A DNA stretch of 11,136 nucleotides, taken from assembly GCA_023390055.1 (NCBI GenBank), contig JAEWDP010000173.1, forward strand, positions 1 through 11,136. Direction: 5' to 3'. This DNA is from Pseudomonadota bacterium (GTDB lineage Bacteria; Pseudomonadota; Alphaproteobacteria; Rhizobiales; Rhizobiaceae). Positions 7,349 through 11,136 of the stretch are shown in pieces. A program made the translations under genes and the position numbers. Position 1 is the first letter of the stretch; each line of letters starts with the position of its first letter. Under the pieces are notes generated by a model. It saw only the letters and a list, made by a program, of their open reading frames with translations. It searched no databases and was not told the DNA's origin.

Positions 7349-8452
7349 GTATATTGCCAACACGTCATCGACACTCATGTCGACAGGATTGTTGTCCATC
7401 AAGCGACGGATCTGATGTGCGTCGGCGGCATATCGAACAAGATCATCTTCGCCTGCCCCATGTTTTGCCAGCGACATTTCAAGACCGAGCTCCGAGCAGA
7501 ATGCACAAGCTGCAGAACGAAGTTCATCTTGTGAAAGATCATTGCCGAGGTTGAGCGCTCGCGCGACTTCGGCGGTCTTGTCGGGAACTGCTATCTGGTT
7601 GAATGCCAGCACATGCGGGAAGATGATCGCATTGGCCAATCCATGAGGCAGATCCAGAAGCGTCCCAAGCGGATAAGCGATGGCATGACCCGCGGCCGTA
7701 TTGACTGGCCCCAGGCAGATCCCGCCATAATAGGATGCCAGCATCATTCCCTCACGCGCTTCAGTATCCTCGCCATCGCGGACGGCGCGCGCCAGGTATC
7801 TGCCGACAAGGTTGATCCCCATCCGTGCAAATTCGTCAATCATGGGATGTGCGCGACGATTGGTGAATGCCTCGACACAATGGGCCATTGCATCAACACC
7901 GGTCGCTGCAGTCACGGCCGTAGGAACTGAATAGGTCAATACCGGATCGAGGACTGCGAGGTCGGCGATCATGTGTGCGCTTTCTACGGAAATCTTGCTG
8001 CCTTTTCCTGGATCGGTAATGAGGGCACGTATTCCCGCCTCGGATCCAGTTCCAGCTGTTGTTGCGACTTGCGCCAACCTGCTTCGTCGGCCACCGACAC
8101 GATTGGGCCCCGCAATATCTTCAAGCGACTGATCTGTATCCCATAGGACAGAAACCAGCTTTGCCACATCGAGCACCGATCCGCCACCTAGTCCGACAAT
8201 GAGATCGGGCCTCAGTCTGCGCGCGGCATCAACGGCCATTTCCAGAATTTTGGTATCCGGTTCGCCAGAGATTGCATCGAATATCTCGACCTTGCCACCG
8301 AGACACAGACGGTCAACAAAGCTCGCTGTAATCGGCGTAGCAATAACAAGAGTGTGCGTGGCATCTGCAGCCCAGGCGCCAACTTGTGAAGTCGTGTCTG
8401 CCCCAACGGCCAATCGCCGTGGCTGGTGGATCGTAATCGGAGCAATCGTCAT
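7334..8452 (-). CDS. Iron-containing alcohol dehydrogenase
   Basis: The 372-residue product is a group III (iron-dependent) alcohol dehydrogenase, a cytoplasmic NAD(P)-linked enzyme for an alcohol/aldehyde or alcohol/ketone pair. It carries the nucleotide-binding GGGSVLD (89-95), the TTAGTGSEA loop (131-139) and the four metal ligands Asp187, His191 (GVDAMAHCVEAF), His256 (AGHAIAYPLG) and His270 (LPHGLANAI), spaced as in FucO-type enzymes within two residues. The length is typical (about 380). Its ATG overlaps the pdxA2 stop in ATGA, so it is translationally coupled as the third gene of the operon. The substrate cannot be read from sequence. Context suggests a sugar acid, sugar aldehyde or C3/C4 fragment; a lactaldehyde or glycerol-type role, or an unconventional replacement for fructuronate reductase, are all open. 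Confidence 0.92.
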   Translation of the reverse strand: MTIAPITIHQPRRLAVGADTTSQVGAWAADATHTLVIATPITASFVDRLCLGGKVEIFDAISGEPDTKILEMAVDAARRLRPDLIVGLGGGSVLDVAKLVSVLWDTDQSLEDIAGPNRVGGRRSRLAQVATTAGTGSEAGIRALITDPGKGSKISVESAHMIADLAVLDPVLTYSVPTAVTAATGVDAMAHCVEAFTNRRAHPMIDEFARMGINLVGRYLARAVRDGEDTEAREGMMLASYYGGICLGPVNTAAGHAIAYPLGTLLDLPHGLANAIIFPHVLAFNQIAVPDKTAEVARALNLGNDLSQDELRSAACAFCSELGLEMSLAKHGAGEDDLVRYAADAHQIRRLMDNNPVDMSVDDVLAIYKAAL

Positions 8453-9414
8453 CTCAAGTCATCCTTGCTACCTGCGCCAGCCACAAGTCTGCGGGCATAG
8501 GCAATGGCTGCGTTCATGTTGCCGTGATTGGCAATACCCTTGCCTGCGATATCGAAGGCTGTGCCGTGATCGACCGACGTTCGATCGATCGGCAAGTCGA
8601 CGGAGACGTTTACGGCTGTATCGAAAGCGACGAGCTTGATCGGGATATGCCCCTGGTCGTGATACTGGGCAACGACAAGATCAAAGGCACCCGAATACGC
8701 CCGGTGGAAAACAGTATCCGCAGAAATTGGTCCGTGCGCATCGATCCCCTCCTCTCGTGCCGCAGCAACGGCAGGCGCGATCTGGGCGGTATCTTCGTGG
8801 CCGAAAAGGCCGTTTTCGCCGCAATGAGGATTGATTCCGGCGACAGCTATGCGCGGCCGTTCGTAACCGATGCGCTTGAGATGCGCGTCACCTGCCCGGA
8901 TCGTCGCCAGCACTCTTTCGGTGGTCGCCCGGCGAATGGCCTCCTGTAGCGATACATGCGTCGAGACATGAATAACCTTCAGTTTCTCCGAGGCCAGCAG
9001 CATGTAGGCAGCGGCAGATCCGGTCAGACTTCGCAACATTCCTGTATGGCCATCGTAGTGATGACCTGCAGCGTTGAGCGCCTCCTTGTTGATGGGCGCT
9101 GTGACAATGCATCCAATCTGCCCTGCCTGCGCATCACGGACAGCACTTTCTATGAAACGAAAGGCGGCATCACCGGCAACCGGCGACAATTGTCCCCAGG
9201 GCAATGGTGCCCCTTCGACAGGAAGGTCATTTACAAGGGGGGCCAGTTCCAGCTCTATTCCAAGAGCGAGACGAGCCGCTTCGAGCGTTGCCAGATTGCC
9301 ATAGATACGGGTCGCCTTTCGCTCACTGTCCGACATTTCCGCGACGGCACGCACGGAAATCTCGGGCCCGACGCCACAGGGATCCCCCATGGTTATGCCA
9401 ATGATATTGCTCAT
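8449..9414 (-). CDS. pdxA2: PdxA2-type 4-phosphate dehydrogenase (D-threonate pathway)
   Basis: This 321-residue protein belongs to the PdxA family, metal- and NAD-dependent dehydrogenases that oxidise a 4-phosphorylated hydroxy acid and release CO2. All signature blocks are present: GITMGDPCGVGPEI at the start, TAPINKEAL (105-113), THVSL, NPHCGE and YHDQG. His153, His197 and His252 match the three metal ligands of E. coli PdxA with identical spacing (44 and 55 residues). RTSVDHGTAFDIAG closes the active site. I use the ATG at 9414 and not the one at 9444, because the later one follows GGGAGAAAG and forms an ATGA overlap with the preceding gene. Vitamin B6 synthesis genes are absent, while a DUF1537 kinase is close by, so the PdxA2 role (D-threonate 4-phosphate to dihydroxyacetone phosphate) is preferred over pyridoxine synthesis. 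Its stop overlaps the next gene's start as well. Confidence 0.88.
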   Translation of the reverse strand: MSNIIGITMGDPCGVGPEISVRAVAEMSDSERKATRIYGNLATLEAARLALGIELELAPLVNDLPVEGAPLPWGQLSPVAGDAAFRFIESAVRDAQAGQIGCIVTAPINKEALNAAGHHYDGHTGMLRSLTGSAAAYMLLASEKLKVIHVSTHVSLQEAIRRATTERVLATIRAGDAHLKRIGYERPRIAVAGINPHCGENGLFGHEDTAQIAPAVAAAREEGIDAHGPISADTVFHRAYSGAFDLVVAQYHDQGHIPIKLVAFDTAVNVSVDLPIDRTSVDHGTAFDIAGKGIANHGNMNAAIAYARRLVAGAGSKDDLR

Positions 9415-10607
9415 GACTTTCTCCCGTCTGCCGCTTCTTCCCACCCAGGTGCAAGGCGAACATATTTGATGGCTCGGCGATGATACGTATAGGCCAGATG
9501 GAGCGCCCCGTCCTCAGCTTCGAGTAGCGATGGATAGGACATTTCCTGATTTCGTCCATCGGTGGAATCATTGGACAAGCAGGTGCCTGCCCCATCCTCG
9601 ATGACAATACGGGTCGAAAAAGTGATGCCACCATCACGGGAAAGGCAGACTGTGACCGGAGCGCGTGGCACACCCCAGATCGGCACACACCCGCCGGATG
9701 GATCTGCATCCGGGCGTTCATCATCGTCGCCCAGTTCATCATACAGCGACGCACGGCGATCTGAAGAACTTGTCGCATTGACCGGGTTGCAAATCATCGC
9801 GACACTGCCGGACTTCAGGCGAATGGCCGCGATCGATGAATTGTTGTTGGGTACATCCGTCGGCTGTGGAGAAGACCACGTATGGCCATCATCGGTGCTT
9901 TCACTGCGGTAGACAAAATCAGCCTGCCGCCGTCGATAAAAGGCGGCATAACGCTCTTGACCGACAGGAACCGGGCTCATGTGAACACAGCCGATCGATC
10001 CCTCAACGTTTTCCAGGTGCCATGTGACACCTGCATCGTAAGAGACCCCGACGGCCGCATGATCATGACTGCCATTCCATTTCTGACCCGGCCTCGGGAC
10101 ACAACGGAAGATCGGCAACAGCCACGCGCCATCTTTACGAACAACAACGGGCGCACGCACAAAGCACCCACTCGGCAAATCCAGGTACCGTCCTTCTTCC
10201 GCTTTCAGGCAAGTTTGATTCTTCGCATCGGTATTAATCTTAACCATTCGGATACGGCACTCGTCCTGATTTCCAGATGGTTGCGAGGTGTGAAACAGCC
10301 ATAGCTGCCCGTCCGGGGCCGTAAACAGGACCGGATTCTGCTCAGAGTGCACCGGATCGTTACTGACTTGCAAAGCGTCGCTCCAGGCATTTGCCCCGGG
10401 AACCAAGACCGAAACGAAGATAGAAATGTCCGATTTCCCTTCCAGACTTCCAGCAAACCACGCACAGGCGAGCGACCTGTCGCGAAGCTCATGCAGGAAG
10501 GCGGCATGATTCTGAACCATTGGTGATGGCAGCAATGCCTCCTTGCGATCTGGCGCAACTGTCTGCATCACGCCATCCATGGCGTGGGCTATATCATCAG
10601 GGCTCAT
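9411..10607 (-). CDS. Sialidase-like beta-propeller protein (BNR_2 / COG4692 type)
   Basis: The 398-residue product is a predicted beta-propeller of the group usually labelled exo-alpha-sialidase or predicted neuraminidase. Three Asp-box repeats are visible: SYDAGVTW (189-196), STDDGHTW (237-244) and SRDGGITF (323-330). Other family blocks are SEQNPVLFTAPDGQLWLFH, RAPVVV, NPVNATSSSDR and EMSYPSLLEAEDGALHLAYT. The F/YRIP motif of classical sialidases is not seen near the N-terminus; the equivalent stretch reads QNHAAFLHE. There is no signal peptide or membrane segment, so it should be cytoplasmic and act on something already imported. The start is set by AGGAGGA (10612-10618, complement). It heads the operon and its stop overlaps the pdxA2 start in ATGA. 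True sialidase activity is doubtful; a glycosidase or uronide lyase on the same fold is possible. Confidence 0.82.
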   Translation of the reverse strand: MSPDDIAHAMDGVMQTVAPDRKEALLPSPMVQNHAAFLHELRDRSLACAWFAGSLEGKSDISIFVSVLVPGANAWSDALQVSNDPVHSEQNPVLFTAPDGQLWLFHTSQPSGNQDECRIRMVKINTDAKNQTCLKAEEGRYLDLPSGCFVRAPVVVRKDGAWLLPIFRCVPRPGQKWNGSHDHAAVGVSYDAGVTWHLENVEGSIGCVHMSPVPVGQERYAAFYRRRQADFVYRSESTDDGHTWSSPQPTDVPNNNSSIAAIRLKSGSVAMICNPVNATSSSDRRASLYDELGDDDERPDADPSGGCVPIWGVPRAPVTVCLSRDGGITFSTRIVIEDGAGTCLSNDSTDGRNQEMSYPSLLEAEDGALHLAYTYHRRAIKYVRLAPGWEEAADGRKS

Positions 10608-10967
10608 GTGGTCCTCCTGTTCGCCTGGAGAAGCCTCATTATTACGAAGTTGTCAAGTTTGTTAGATTATTAATTTGGCGCCAGAACACAAATGAAAAAC
10701 ATATATCCAATTGTTTTTACATACGTTTTGTTCTTGCATATTTTTGTCGCAGTAGTCACGTCTAAATTTATTTGACAAAGTCTCTTGAAAATTGGATGGT
10801 CGGCCAAGATCGGAGATCACTGATGAACTGCCGGTTGCTGTAGCGAGGATACAGCGCCAGTTAAGGCTGAAGCCCTGTTGGGCGGTCGCAAATCTATAAA
10901 ACGCCCGGGCCACGAGGTCGAGGTGCGGAACAGACATAGAAATTTGTTTCAAATGGGAGGAAATAAC
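10608..10967. promoter_or_regulatory. Divergent control region, propeller operon / ABC transporter
   Basis: These 360 bases hold no gene I can support and must carry promoters for both flanking operons. The half nearest the propeller gene (about 10637-10790) is strikingly AT-rich. Features seen: GTTGTCAAG (10649-10657) and TTTGACAAAG (10771-10780), which are similar in opposite orientation; ACATATATCCAATTG (10699-10713), which resembles the kinase promoter palindrome; a GGGCG/CGCCC inverted repeat (10880-10906) spanning TATAAA (10895-10900). No complete -35/-10 pair at standard spacing is convincing in either direction. Confidence 0.5.
10772..10777 (+). promoter_or_regulatory. Candidate -35 element for the ABC transporter operon
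   Basis: A perfect TTGACA lies about 190 bases upstream of the ABC binding-protein start. The hexamer 17 bases on, GATGGT, is a poor -10. It sits inside the near-palindrome TTTGACAAA, so it might be a regulator site instead of, or as well as, a -35 box. Confidence 0.25.
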
Positions 10968-11136
10968 GTGAAGAAAACATTGCTCGTGGCTGCCCTGATG
11001 CTGGGCTCCACTGTTTCTTCGGCACTCGCGGGCTCGGGCCCGATCAAGATTGTCTTGCCTGAAGAGGCAGACTTGCTGGAGCCGTGCATGGCAACCCGAT
11101 CAAACATCGGCCGGGTCATCATGCAAAATGTCAATG
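10968..11136 (+). CDS. ABC transporter substrate-binding protein, family 5 (partial)
   Basis: The first 56 codons of a secreted protein are present and the rest lies beyond the window. It begins with GTG seven bases after a strong GGGAGG site (10955-10960). The N-terminus KKTLLVAALMLGSTVSSALA is a standard signal peptide, with cleavage likely after ALA. The mature start, IKIVLPEEADLLEPCMAT followed by IGRVIMQNV, resembles family 5 binding proteins of peptide/nickel/opine-type ABC importers, where the D-x-L-x-P-x-x-A/T region is typical. Members of this family also carry oligosaccharides, so a glycan importer paired with the divergent propeller operon is possible. Permease and ATPase genes are expected downstream but are not visible. 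Confidence 0.8.
   Translation, partial: MKKTLLVAALMLGSTVSSALAGSGPIKIVLPEEADLLEPCMATRSNIGRVIMQNVN

Noticed and set aside
8449..9414. Pyridoxine-biosynthetic PdxA
   Set aside because: No vitamin B6 synthesis or pdxA-ksgA type neighbours; the operon and nearby DUF1537 kinase favour the catabolic PdxA2 role, though sequence alone cannot fully separate them.
8956..9483. Plus-strand frame of 175 codons antisense to pdxA2
   Set aside because: PdxA2 on the other strand keeps every family motif; this frame has no start signal or recognisable content.
9411..10607. Calling the propeller protein a genuine secreted sialidase
   Set aside because: No signal peptide, no F/YRIP motif and no sialic acid catabolism genes nearby; the name reflects the fold family only.

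Overview
The window looks like part of a sugar-acid catabolism region from an alphaproteobacterium. The protein families and TRAP/ABC transporter style suggest Hyphomicrobiales (Rhizobium/Brucella relatives); this is an impression, not a measured placement. Moderate GC, tight operons with Shine-Dalgarno sites, and two GntR/FCD regulators fit this. I see no rRNA, tRNA, CRISPR array or intact mobile element.

Layout, left to right. (1) Positions 1-349 hold no gene I can support. (2) A minus-strand operon, read right to left, runs dctP-dctQ-dctM-uxuA (4416 down to 350): a three-part TRAP importer followed by mannonate dehydratase. A perfect 9-bp hairpin lies between dctP and dctQ. (3) A GntR/FCD regulator (4495-5205, +) diverges from dctP across a 78-bp gap and is the obvious candidate regulator. 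(4) After a 312-bp gap with a promoter/operator-like palindrome come a four-carbon acid-sugar kinase of the DUF1537 family and a second GntR/FCD regulator (5518-7257, +). (5) Convergent to these is a minus-strand operon of three genes joined by two ATGA stop/start overlaps: a cytoplasmic sialidase-like beta-propeller protein, a PdxA2-type dehydrogenase and an iron-containing alcohol dehydrogenase (10607 down to 7334). A GC-rich hairpin separates the convergent units. (6) A 360-bp divergent intergenic region precedes the start of an ABC transporter peptide/oligosaccharide-type binding protein (10968, +), cut by the window edge.

How they may work together. The TRAP system probably imports a hexuronate or aldonate, and UxuA dehydrates D-mannonate to 2-keto-3-deoxygluconate. 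The DUF1537 kinase plus PdxA2 are the two enzymes of the described D-threonate route (D-threonate to its 4-phosphate, then oxidation and decarboxylation to dihydroxyacetone phosphate), although they are encoded on opposing transcription units. The most intriguing element is the propeller protein translationally chained to PdxA2 and the alcohol dehydrogenase beside a divergent ABC importer. It may act on an imported glycoside or uronide and feed the acid-sugar enzymes; that role is inference.
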